The notes under the pieces were generated by a model. It was not told the DNA's origin, did not search any database, and saw only the letters and a list, made by a program, of their open reading frames with translations. A DNA stretch of 49,145 nt. Origin: CAYQIM01 sp964417555 (GTDB lineage Bacteria > Pseudomonadota > Gammaproteobacteria > Diplorickettsiales > Diplorickettsiaceae). Both the position numbers and the translations under genes were made by a program. The stretch is from assembly GCA_964417555.1 (NCBI GenBank), contig CAYQIM010000011.1, positions 1 through 49,145 on the forward strand, in the 5' to 3' direction. Below, in pieces: positions 42,806-49,145 of the stretch; position 1 is the first letter of the stretch; the number at the start of each line of letters is the position of its first letter.

Positions 42806-42830
42806 AAAAACCCGCTGAGTGCGGGTTTTT
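42806..42830 (+). terminator. Rho-independent terminator of the peroxiredoxin gene
   Basis: AAAAACCCGC (42806-42815), 5-base loop, GCGGGTTTTT (42821-42830): a perfect 10-bp stem with a T-run, 20 bases after the stop. The stretch to 43003 is AT-rich and shows no gene. Confidence 0.92.
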
Positions 42831-43003
42831 TATTGCTTATTAAAAAAATTTGGTTCTGTAAAAATAAGAAAATTTTTTGATAAGTTCTGTATGTAACTAT
42901 TTTATCTTCAAAAATAGATTTTAGTTTAATGAATTCTTAAGCTTAAACTGTTAATTTTTACAACGCAATTGTCTTAATAATAATAATATTGGAGTTGAAA
43001 AAT

Positions 43004-43609
43004 ATGGTTTTAGCTGGAAGTTCTACTTTCGATGTTCAGCGCGTTATTGATTCCCTTGAAGACTTTATAGAGAAAAATGGAACTTCTGAATTACTGGATT
43101 CTCTACATACAATACTTGTGCAAACTAAAGATAGTAATGAAATTTTTGCAACGACTTCTACTGAAAATATTGAAACTATAGTGTTAGAACTTGAAACATG
43201 TATCAATAGTTTATCTGAAAGCTATCCTAAAAGTGATGAGTTTGTTTTGTTGGAAAACATATTGCTTATTTTGCAACAAACTAAAAAGGAGCTATTAGAA
43301 AAAAATTCAGAGTTAGATAGTCGATCATTAGAAGAAGAAAATTTATCCTTAAAACAAAAAAGTAAAAAACAAGAAAGAGTGCATGATGATGAATTAAAGA
43401 TGGCTGATGAAGAAATAGAAGGATTAGTGGCTAAACTAGCTGAAAAAGCAAAACAAATTAGTGAGTTAGAAGATAAATTAAAAAGAAAAGAGCATTTAGA
43501 GGGAGAGTTTGCTCAGTTAACTAGTCAGCTAGTAGAGCTTGAAAGCGAAATTAAAAAAACAGCTACTTTAAATGAATTTCTGCAAGGAAGAAATAACTTT
43601 TTAATGTAA
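43004..43609 (+). CDS. Coiled-coil orphan protein, N-terminal half of an interrupted frame
   Basis: I recognise no family. From ATG 43004 (after TTGGAG, spacing about 9) it encodes 201 residues. Two diverged tandem units of about 50 residues open it (each ending LL-x2-[LI]-x2-IL-x-QTK), then a long coiled coil (about 100-195) rich in Glu and Lys. The TAA at 43607 is followed in the same frame by nine sense codons leading to the ATG of the next gene (43637). Read through, the two would make a protein of about 428 residues with a coiled coil followed by a helical C-domain, as in the 44.5-kb gene. AT-rich DNA. Confidence 0.7.
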   Translation: MVLAGSSTFDVQRVIDSLEDFIEKNGTSELLDSLHTILVQTKDSNEIFATTSTENIETIVLELETCINSLSESYPKSDEFVLLENILLILQQTKKELLEKNSELDSRSLEEENLSLKQKSKKQERVHDDELKMADEEIEGLVAKLAEKAKQISELEDKLKRKEHLEGEFAQLTSQLVELESEIKKTATLNEFLQGRNNFLM

Positions 43610-43636
43610 AATATAGGCGAAGAAATTACGAAATAT

Positions 43637-44293
43637 ATGGATTGTTATGATGAGGGATATAATGAACTCGTAAAAACCTATCTGTATTTAATCTATACAT
43701 TGAAAATGGAAAAGTACATAGAGTTTCCTCAAGTGAAGGAGCTATTGTTAGGTGAATTTAGTACGAGTTTGGCAAAAAACGCCATTAAATTAGCAGATAA
43801 TTTGAAAGTTTTTTCTTTGGTATTGCAAGAAGTTGCTTCTAATGCTAGTGAAGTTGAGGTGATAAAGGTTTGTTTGGATGAAAGAAAGGCTAGCAAAGAT
43901 TTTTCTAATAGTCTTAAAGTAGCGCTCAAGCCGCTGTTGAAAGATGTAGGGTCGATGCCTAGCTCTTTAAACCATGCCTTAGCTATCCTTACTAACGCTT
44001 TTATAGGGAAGAAGCGAGAAATTAGTAGATTGTGGGCAGCTTCTGAGAGACAGTTTACTGGATCTCAGAATATAACAATGGAAGAAGTAATTTCTAATTT
44101 AGATAGGCTTTTAGTTGATAATGCAAGTATAGAGCGTCTTAATCAATTAGAAGCTAAAGAAATGACCACCAATAAAAGATATGGTACGCTTTCACGTTTT
44201 TTTGGCCCTAAAGTTAAATCGATGGATGAGGGGCATTTTCGTGGGCTGCAACATGGGGCAGACATTTTCCCTAATAGACTTTCAACCAAGTAA
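43637..44293 (+). CDS. Orphan helical protein with C-terminal GTLSR motif
   Basis: A 218-residue frame in phase with the preceding gene and separated from it by one stop and nine sense codons. It is predicted helical up to about residue 165, then has a basic C-terminal tail with KRYGTLSRFFGPKVKSMDEGHF. The 44.5-kb protein has QRNGTLSRNLGLRGS and DPKF in the equivalent place, so the two are relatives. No good ribosome-binding site precedes 43637, which argues for an originally continuous gene. A secretion signal or processing site in the tail is possible, but untested. Confidence 0.65.
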   Translation: MDCYDEGYNELVKTYLYLIYTLKMEKYIEFPQVKELLLGEFSTSLAKNAIKLADNLKVFSLVLQEVASNASEVEVIKVCLDERKASKDFSNSLKVALKPLLKDVGSMPSSLNHALAILTNAFIGKKREISRLWAASERQFTGSQNITMEEVISNLDRLLVDNASIERLNQLEAKEMTTNKRYGTLSRFFGPKVKSMDEGHFRGLQHGADIFPNRLSTK

Positions 44294-44305
44294 AATCCCT
44301 TAAAA

Positions 44306-44340
44306 TTGGATTACAGCACTATATTGCTGCTGTAATCCAA
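44306..44340. terminator. 13-bp inverted repeat after the GTLSR protein gene
   Basis: TTGGATTACAGCA (44306-44318) pairs with TGCTGTAATCCAA (44328-44340), loop 9, starting 12 bases beyond the stop. There is no T-run downstream, so it is a terminator-like or transcript-protecting hairpin. Confidence 0.5.
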
Positions 44341-44484
44341 CAATTCTAGTTAACTAAAGCTATCAATTTTTTTACAATTAATTTTTATTTAATTTTTCAT
44401 TAAGAGAGTTTTAATTTTTTTCTGTTAGTTTTGTCTCCGATAATTTTTTTACCTATAAATTCTAAATACTCGGAGATTTTAATA

Positions 44485-47346
44485 ATGCCTTTGCCATCCT
44501 CTACGTCAAGTTCTTCTCTTACCTCTCTTGGGTCTGGAGTTTCAAAGGCAAGAGTTACTTCATCGTCCTCATCCTCTGAGCAGCATGTTACATTTTCAGA
44601 GCGAACACCTACAGCGGTTCCTATGAGTATGGTCGAGTCACCGGACGGTCCTTTTGAGAGAACGCTAGATGAGCAAGGAAAAAGAATGCTGAAGGCTATT
44701 GGCAATACAGAAAAACTTAGTGAAAGAAATAAAAAAGCGTTAGCGGACTATAAGGAATTATCGGAGGATGTATTCCTACCTGATGATACAGCAGCTAAAG
44801 ATTTATTAAAAAGCTTAGGGATAACGCTTATTAATGAGTTTGATAATAAAGCTGCTATAGAAGCTATTTTAAAAGGCAACATTCAATCTACAAACAAAGT
44901 AAATAAAATACAGCCAAAAAGTCGCAATGAAATAAAGAATTATTTAGGTGGTAGAAGCAAAGCAGCAGCAACTTTATTGCTACCGAAAAACCCCAGTCGA
45001 GTAACACCCGAGGAGTTTGTTGAAAAAATAAATCAAGCTGCCATAGAGGCTAGATTTTTACAATTGGAATCGCGACTAACTGAAAACGATCCCAATGACC
45101 CCCTTACTCCAGATGATAGAGAAAAGGCAATCTACGAGATTATTTTGCTAGTTACGGCTATAAAAAATTATTCTAGTGAGTTTTCAAGTTGGTATAATAA
45201 GCCGGAAAACAAAACGAAATTTGAACGAGTGGCACGGGCGATGGTGATTGGGGGCATTTCTGGTACTGTTAAAAATAGGGCTAATGATAAAAAGAATATG
45301 GCTAGCGAGAGAATTGATATATTAAAAAGCGAAGTAGAAAAACTACAAAGCGAACTTGAGCAAGCAAGATGTGCCTATGAGAAAGAACAAGAAAGAGTAA
45401 AGCAACTCGAACGTCAAGGTAAAAAACAGCAACAGCAACTTCAGCAGAAAGTTAAAGCGCTTGAAAACGAGTTACCGTTAATAAAAAAAGAGCTTGCTGA
45501 TGCCCGTGCAACTATTGAGCAGAAAGAAAAGGCGATAGAAGATTTACAGACGCAGATTAGTAAGTTGACGACGAATTTGCATGAACAAGAAGGACAGAGA
45601 ACGCTAGAAGCAAATAATAGTTTTGATGAAAAACAAGCTTTAGAGCGTTCTATTGCTGAAAAAGAAAGCCATTTAGAAAAATTAACGGCTGATTTAACGG
45701 CATCAAAGCATGAAAATGCTAACTTACGTGAATCTTTTGAAGGTCAAAAGATAGCAGATAGTGCAAAAATTTTGGCATTAGAGGGAGAAAAAAGAAAATT
45801 ACAAGAAGAATTAAGCACTGCAAAAGATTCTCATACGCAAGCAACCGCGGAAATAAAAGCGCTGAAAAAGGAAGTAGCAGAAGTTAATTCGGAATTAAAG
45901 TCAAAGGAAGAACAAGTACGAGATTTGCAAGGGCAAATAAGTTTATTAGAGAATCAAGTTCGCGCTTTTGAGAGTGAAAAACGAGACCATCAACAGGAAA
46001 AAAATAAGCTCAATGCTAAAATTTCAGAACTACAAGAAAAATTAAACGGTAGTGAATTAAAGGATATGCTTATCAAAGAAAAGGATAGATTTATCGAGAA
46101 AAGCGAAAAAGAGTTGGAAGAATTAAAAAGAAAGCTTTCTGAATTTGAAGAAAAAGAACGTGGTTTTCATGAAAAAAAAACGCAGCTTGATAGACAAATT
46201 TCTAAATTAGAATCAGAAGTAAGATCAAGCGCTGAAAATGCTACTATTGTAAAAAGCTTAACGCATGAACTAAGGGGATTGACAGTGAAGGTTTCTGAGT
46301 TTGAAACAAAAGAAACCACCTATAAAGAGAAGCAACAGTCTTTACAGTTAAGGATTTCAGAGCTAGAAGAAGCTTATGAATATTTACAACTAACAATATT
46401 TTTTGCTGATGCTTTTACCTTGCCTAGCAATGCGATAAAAGCAGTAGAAAAATTACATCAGTTTATTGAAAAATATTCAGCACAGAAAGCTCATATTCTA
46501 TTAGAAAAAGTATTTGGTCAGATCGCTAGATTGATGAAGGATTTCCCTAGTGCCGGACCTGAGTTTACTAAAATTTCTATTCATATGCTTTATGATTTAG
46601 TCGAAAAGAACGAAATGAAATCTTTGCAGGCGTTGCACTTACTGTTGTCTATTTCTCCAGCGATGACTGATTTTTTAGATCGTGCACCGATTACTCAATA
46701 CCTTAACGTATTAGGTTTTCTGGTTAAGTGCGAAGGCACAAGTGAGGAACAACAAGAAAAGCAAAAACTAATTATAGAAACATTAGATAAGCGTAAAGCG
46801 GACTATGATTTATATAAAGTGCTTAAACAGACGTTGAAGCAAGGACATAAGAAAGATTTAGAGGTGCCATTTGAGCTTAGAGAAGCATTGATTGAATTTC
46901 AATTGAAAGAGCTTGTGCCAAAGGATCGAGAATTATTCAAATTTATTAAAGCATTGGAAAAAGATTTTCCACGCGATCCCGATTATAAAGTGTTTCCTGG
47001 TGAATTTAGTATAAAAAGCAATTATATAAAACGAGTAGAGCAACTTGAAAACGCCGATACGTCGAAAACGAGTACCATTCAACGTAACGGAACGTTGAGT
47101 CGTAACTTGGGTTTACGAGGTTCTATTAGAATAACTGATCCAAAGTTTGCAACAACAAGTTTTTTCCGCACAGCAGAACAGACACCAAAGGCGAGTGAAA
47201 TGGTTACGCGTACTGATAGCCTTCGTAGAAAGGCCTATCCAAGCCGCGTTCGTTCACCACTGACGGATGATACTTTTACTCGTCCTACAGACCAAGATTT
47301 GGATAGCTCTAATTCCAATGGTGTTAGAATGGGTTTAAACAAATAG
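44485..47346 (+). CDS. Giant coiled-coil orphan protein with GTLSR motif
   Basis: From ATG 44485 (after CGGAGA, spacing 8) 953 residues. Order: a Ser/Thr-rich low-complexity start (PLPSSTSSSSLTSLGSG), a helical globular segment (about 60-270), an uninterrupted coiled coil (about 280-640) with heptads of Leu and heavy Glu/Lys/Gln content, a helical C-domain (about 640-880), then a basic Ser/Thr/Arg tail with RNGTLSRNLGLRGS. No signal peptide or membrane span. The upstream open frame to 44431 is not used in my view. A size and layout like host-targeted coiled-coil effectors of Legionellales, but membership is inference. Confidence 0.85.
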   Translation: MPLPSSTSSSSLTSLGSGVSKARVTSSSSSSEQHVTFSERTPTAVPMSMVESPDGPFERTLDEQGKRMLKAIGNTEKLSERNKKALADYKELSEDVFLPDDTAAKDLLKSLGITLINEFDNKAAIEAILKGNIQSTNKVNKIQPKSRNEIKNYLGGRSKAAATLLLPKNPSRVTPEEFVEKINQAAIEARFLQLESRLTENDPNDPLTPDDREKAIYEIILLVTAIKNYSSEFSSWYNKPENKTKFERVARAMVIGGISGTVKNRANDKKNMASERIDILKSEVEKLQSELEQARCAYEKEQERVKQLERQGKKQQQQLQQKVKALENELPLIKKELADARATIEQKEKAIEDLQTQISKLTTNLHEQEGQRTLEANNSFDEKQALERSIAEKESHLEKLTADLTASKHENANLRESFEGQKIADSAKILALEGEKRKLQEELSTAKDSHTQATAEIKALKKEVAEVNSELKSKEEQVRDLQGQISLLENQVRAFESEKRDHQQEKNKLNAKISELQEKLNGSELKDMLIKEKDRFIEKSEKELEELKRKLSEFEEKERGFHEKKTQLDRQISKLESEVRSSAENATIVKSLTHELRGLTVKVSEFETKETTYKEKQQSLQLRISELEEAYEYLQLTIFFADAFTLPSNAIKAVEKLHQFIEKYSAQKAHILLEKVFGQIARLMKDFPSAGPEFTKISIHMLYDLVEKNEMKSLQALHLLLSISPAMTDFLDRAPITQYLNVLGFLVKCEGTSEEQQEKQKLIIETLDKRKADYDLYKVLKQTLKQGHKKDLEVPFELREALIEFQLKELVPKDRELFKFIKALEKDFPRDPDYKVFPGEFSIKSNYIKRVEQLENADTSKTSTIQRNGTLSRNLGLRGSIRITDPKFATTSFFRTAEQTPKASEMVTRTDSLRRKAYPSRVRSPLTDDTFTRPTDQDLDSSNSNGVRMGLNK

Positions 47347-47363
47347 TGTTGGATTTGGTAAAG

Positions 47364-47391
47364 AAAAAGCCGTCATGGAGACGGCTTTTTT
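47364..47391 (+). terminator. Rho-independent terminator after the giant coiled-coil gene
   Basis: AAAAAGCCGTC (47364-47374), loop of five, GACGGCTTTTT (47380-47390) and further T: an 11-bp perfect stem with a T-run, 18 bases after the stop. Confidence 0.92.
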
Positions 47392-47580
47392 ATTTTGTCC
47401 AATATTTTTATATTAGAAATGGAATTTAAATAAAGGAGAATCAAGCGCCGATTTATTCAAATGGATTAGCTCACAAGCAGCCTGCTTTGTATCGAACAAA
47501 GAACTTTTGTGCTAAAGTTATTTGTAGGACATACAAGGGATCATGTAGATTCATGGCTAGATTAGTACAGTTAATTGTTC

Positions 47581-47596
47581 GTTATTTTAAAATAAC
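47581..47596. promoter_or_regulatory. 16-base perfect palindrome before the Rap1a-like gene
   Basis: GTTATTTTAAAATAAC reads the same on both strands and ends one base before ATG 47598. It could be a repressor operator or an RNA hairpin hiding the start region. Chance cannot be excluded in AT-rich DNA. Confidence 0.35.
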
Positions 47597-47597
47597 A

Positions 47598-48101
47598 ATG
47601 TTTTATAAAAGGTCAGAATTAATCTTTCTGTTGCTCCTTTTAGTCTATAGTCCTTTGAGTTTAAATGCTGAAACATCACAAAGGGATGAAATCCTTGATT
47701 CTCATAAATTAGCATTACCAAAATATTTTTATCTTAAATGTCGAGACTCTCCAGCAATGATTCGTAATCCTCGAGAAATAGACCTAGGTAATGTAAAGGT
47801 TATTCATAGTTTAGCTGCATGTACAGCTTATGTAGATGCCTCGCTAAGCTGGTTTTTATTTTCATTAAAGCAAACGCTTAATAAAGGGGGATTTAATTGT
47901 TATTTTAATTCAACCTTAGTGAGAGTACCGACGGTAGATGAAGTATTAACTTCCATTATTAGTTTTTTAAACATGAATCAGGCTTACCTAGATACTCCAG
48001 GGATTTATACCCCTGATGTATTTTTTAAGGCAATGTTGTCAAAATACCCAATACCTAATGAATGTATAAAGCAAAAGCAAATAACTTTAAAAAAGAATTA
48101 A
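47598..48101 (+). CDS. Small secreted protein resembling the Rap1a/Tai immunity family
   Basis: A 167-residue precursor from ATG 47598 with a classical signal peptide (MFYKRSELIFLLLLLVYSPLSLNA). The mature part has ACTAYVDASLSWFLF, a short FNSTLVRVPTVDEVLTSIIS, and FLNMNQAYLDTPGIYTPDVF ending in KYPIPNEC. That order and the paired cysteines resemble the Rap1a/Tai domain (xGYVxGVxD ... FCxPxGVTxxQ ... YLxxNPxxLxxPAxxLVxxAL ... PC) known from type VI immunity and other periplasmic proteins. In-frame ATGs at 47487 and 47553 exist but place the signal sequence internally. No toxin gene is adjacent. Confidence 0.55.
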   Translation: MFYKRSELIFLLLLLVYSPLSLNAETSQRDEILDSHKLALPKYFYLKCRDSPAMIRNPREIDLGNVKVIHSLAACTAYVDASLSWFLFSLKQTLNKGGFNCYFNSTLVRVPTVDEVLTSIISFLNMNQAYLDTPGIYTPDVFFKAMLSKYPIPNECIKQKQITLKKN

Positions 48102-48170
48102 GATTTCCCTTTTAAACTTCGGCACTTTTAAATTTGCTTTAAGGGATGTGGTAATAAGCGCTTGATTTTT

Positions 48171-48221
48171 TGGTGCCAACGAGACGAATCGAACGTCCGA
48201 CCTACTGATTACGAATCGGCC
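48171..48221 (-). tRNA. Truncated tRNA-Thr(CGT): 3' half only
   Basis: Read on the minus strand, this is the 3' half of a threonine tRNA: anticodon loop TTCGTAA (anticodon CGT), a variable loop AGGTC, T stem-loop GGACG-TTCGATT-CGTCT (all pairs intact with one G-U), acceptor strand CGTTGGC, discriminator A and CCA. The 5' half (acceptor and D arm) is missing and the upstream bases do not complete it; the anticodon stem has a C-A mismatch. tRNA 3' halves of this kind are left when an integrase uses the gene as attachment site. It is not a functional tRNA. Confidence 0.8.
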
Positions 48222-48246
48222 GCTTACATTGTAAGTTACTGAAAAA

Positions 48247-48401
48247 AGAAGATTATTAATGGTGGCGGTCATTACAATTGTCACGCAAAAGCACATAAAA
48301 GCATGCTTCAATCCCGCAAAAATCCCGAGCGGATTTTTAGTGTTTATTACTCTAAAAATCTATTAGATCAAGATGAGCTTATTAACTCCTTTTCTTCCTA
48401 A
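48247..48401 (+). pseudogene. Possible small gene remnant
   Basis: A frame without a good start reads NGGGHYNCHAKAHKSMLQ and continues with RKNPERIFSVYYSKNLLDQD to a stop at 48401. Amino-acid use looks protein-like, but it is short, has no ATG, and is crossed by a terminator-like hairpin. I cannot name a family. Confidence 0.2.
48318..48338. terminator. Symmetrical terminator-like hairpin
   Basis: AAAAATCC (48318-48325), loop CGAGC, GGATTTTT (48331-48338). Perfect 8-bp stem with T-runs on both strands; lies in the gene-poor region 48102-48511. Confidence 0.6.
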
Positions 48402-48440
48402 TTCCTAAAAGGTTATCGAATTTTAATTGGTTAAATTTTG

Positions 48441-48497
48441 TCAAAGAAGCTCAAGGAAATCATGTTTTTTGTATTAGGGTTTTTTGAACTTCTTTGA
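48441..48497 (-). repeat. Inverted repeat next to the Rpn-like remnant
   Basis: Arms of 14 bases (48441-48454 and 48484-48497) match with one difference, which becomes a G-U pair in minus-strand RNA; loop 29. It follows the stop of the minus-strand remnant by 15 bases. It may be a transcript-end hairpin or an old transposon end. Confidence 0.35.
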
Positions 48498-48511
48498 TCT
48501 TCTTCAAAAAG

Positions 48512-48750
48512 TCAGTTAATGAATTGCTCTAGCTCTTCTATATCACAGCCCATAATACGTTTAATTTTTTCAGGAGATAAGCCTTCTTCAACTAGGCATC
48601 GGGCTATACGGCGAGACTCTTTGTCTAAAATGGCAATAGCAGCTACATCCATGAGACTGAGTAGGCTATCTTGAATTTCTTTAGAAGCCCTATTCTATCC
48701 CATTCTTTCATAAGCTGGGTATTTAGCTCAGGATTTAGAGAGTAACGCAT
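48512..48750 (-). pseudogene. Frameshifted small ORF resembling the C-terminus of Rpn-family proteins
   Basis: From ATG 48750 (MRYSLNPELNTQLMKEWDRIG) the frame soon ends, but the neighbouring frame continues SKEIQDSLLSLMDVAAIAIL and finishes IARCLVEEGLSPEKIKRIMG-CDIEELEQFIN at a TGA (48512-48514). One extra G in the GGG near 48684 would restore a 79-residue protein. The ending parallels that of the next upstream gene (IAKNMLAKRFDHKIIKEITG), suggesting both are tails of Rpn/PD-(D/E)XK transposase-like nucleases. Damaged. Confidence 0.5.
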
Positions 48751-48777
48751 CGTAAAACCCTCCTTATTATTTTTTTA

Positions 48778-49145
48778 TTAATCTTCGAGGTTAAGTAAAT
48801 CTTGATCAGATAAACCTGTTATTTCCTTGATAATTTTATGGTCAAATCTTTTGGCTAACATATTTTTAGCAATAACTATAGCCTCCTCGTGCCGGCCCTC
48901 TTCTCGACCCTCTTCTCGGCCTTGCTGTAGGCCTTCTTGTAGACCTTGTTGCTTTAACTGTTGTGCAAATGTCATGATAATATCTTTATCCTCAGGTAGA
49001 ACAGTGGTGAGAATGTGAACTAATTCATTGACTGCTTCTGGTTCACTCTCATCTTGGGTCTCGTTTATTACAAATTTTACCATATAACGACGAGATTCTC
49101 TGCTTAATTGCTTAAATAGAGCTCTAAAAGCCTCTCGTCTTTTTT
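48778..49145 (-). CDS. Rpn-family recombination-promoting nuclease/putative transposase, partial
   Basis: The C-terminal part of a PD-(D/E)XK nuclease-transposase family protein. The frame is open through the window edge; residues before the first ATG (49083) read REAFRALFKQLSRESRRY and continue without a stop, so the gene starts outside the window. It ends with the family's typical Gln/Glu/Gly/Arg-rich repeat (GLQEGLQQGREEGREEGRHE) and IAKNMLAKRFDHKIIKEITGL. Catalytic residues would lie upstream and are not visible. Rpn proteins promote RecA-independent recombination and behave like mobile genes. Confidence 0.78.
   Translation of the reverse strand, partial: KRREAFRALFKQLSRESRRYMVKFVINETQDESEPEAVNELVHILTTVLPEDKDIIMTFAQQLKQQGLQEGLQQGREEGREEGRHEEAIVIAKNMLAKRFDHKIIKEITGLSDQDLLNLED

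Noticed and set aside
48087..48311. Minus-strand open frame of 74 codons
   Set aside because: Runs through the tRNA-Thr fragment and has no protein-like pattern.
48827..49018. + strand frame with Cys/Arg/Pro/Ser repeats
   Set aside because: It is the reverse complement of the low-complexity REEG repeat in the Rpn-family gene.
1..49145. CRISPR array, rRNA genes, intact tRNA genes, complete insertion sequence
   Set aside because: Read for regularly spaced repeats, rRNA-like sequence, cloverleaf tRNAs and transposase genes with ends; none found except the truncated tRNA-Thr and the partial Rpn gene.

Overview
The window looks like a chromosomal segment of an AT-rich intracellular gammaproteobacterium of the order Legionellales, most like the Coxiellaceae (Rickettsiella/Diplorickettsia type). 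This is inferred from gene content (two LbtU-like porins, Legionella-type TPR and coiled-coil proteins, ubiquinone Coq7, an NitT/TauT-type ABC system with an AAA-associated C-terminus), from base composition, and from dispersed palindromic repeats. No 16S rRNA or other marker is present to prove it.

Layout. 0.2-3.1 kb: LPS transport and Kdo genes on the minus strand (kdsD-lptC-lptA-lptB, with kdsC missing from the cluster). 3.2-8.5 kb: an ABC importer ATPase with a fused double permease, then an OPT-family transporter. 8.6-10.4 kb: EngB GTPase, a cytochrome c4-like dihaem protein, a DUF1640-like small membrane protein. 10.5-19.4 kb: a long minus-strand run: argD-like aminotransferase, Cys/Met PLP enzyme, MnmA-like PP-loop thiolase, TusA, cation efflux protein, xthA, hspQ, sixA and a TPR-methyltransferase fusion, with sodB upstream. 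19.7-24.7 kb: grxD, two paralogous outer-membrane porins and a TerC protein, with a strong promoter, a structured leader and MITE-like repeats. 24.9-34.4 kb: housekeeping genes (coaBC, degP, coq7, mscS, a DUF2520-type protein, rpsT, mrdA, hemL). 34.5-38.2 kb: a very AT-rich orphan gene split by an A9 tract. 38.2-42.8 kb: an M16 protease pair, xseB-ispA and a peroxiredoxin. 43.0-48.1 kb: coiled-coil accessory proteins and a small secreted Rap1a/Tai-like protein. 48.2-49.1 kb: the 3' half of a tRNA-Thr gene followed by remnants of Rpn-type nuclease/transposase genes.

The accessory interest lies in 34.5-38.2 kb and 43.0-49.1 kb. The large coiled-coil proteins have no recognisable enzymatic domain. 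Two of them share a C-terminal motif built around R-x-GTLSR. One is interrupted by a single in-frame stop and another by a homopolymer frameshift. The tRNA-Thr fragment looks like an integration-site scar. Together this suggests a fast-evolving locus for host-interaction or effector-like proteins at an island edge; that function is inference only.

Three reading-frame breaks share a logic: mrdA (C4 tract, with an acidic tail in the next frame), the 34.5-kb gene (A9 tract) and an Rpn-like remnant (G3 tract). Each would be restored by one base in a homopolymer, so sequencing error, mutation and polymerase slippage all need to be separated.
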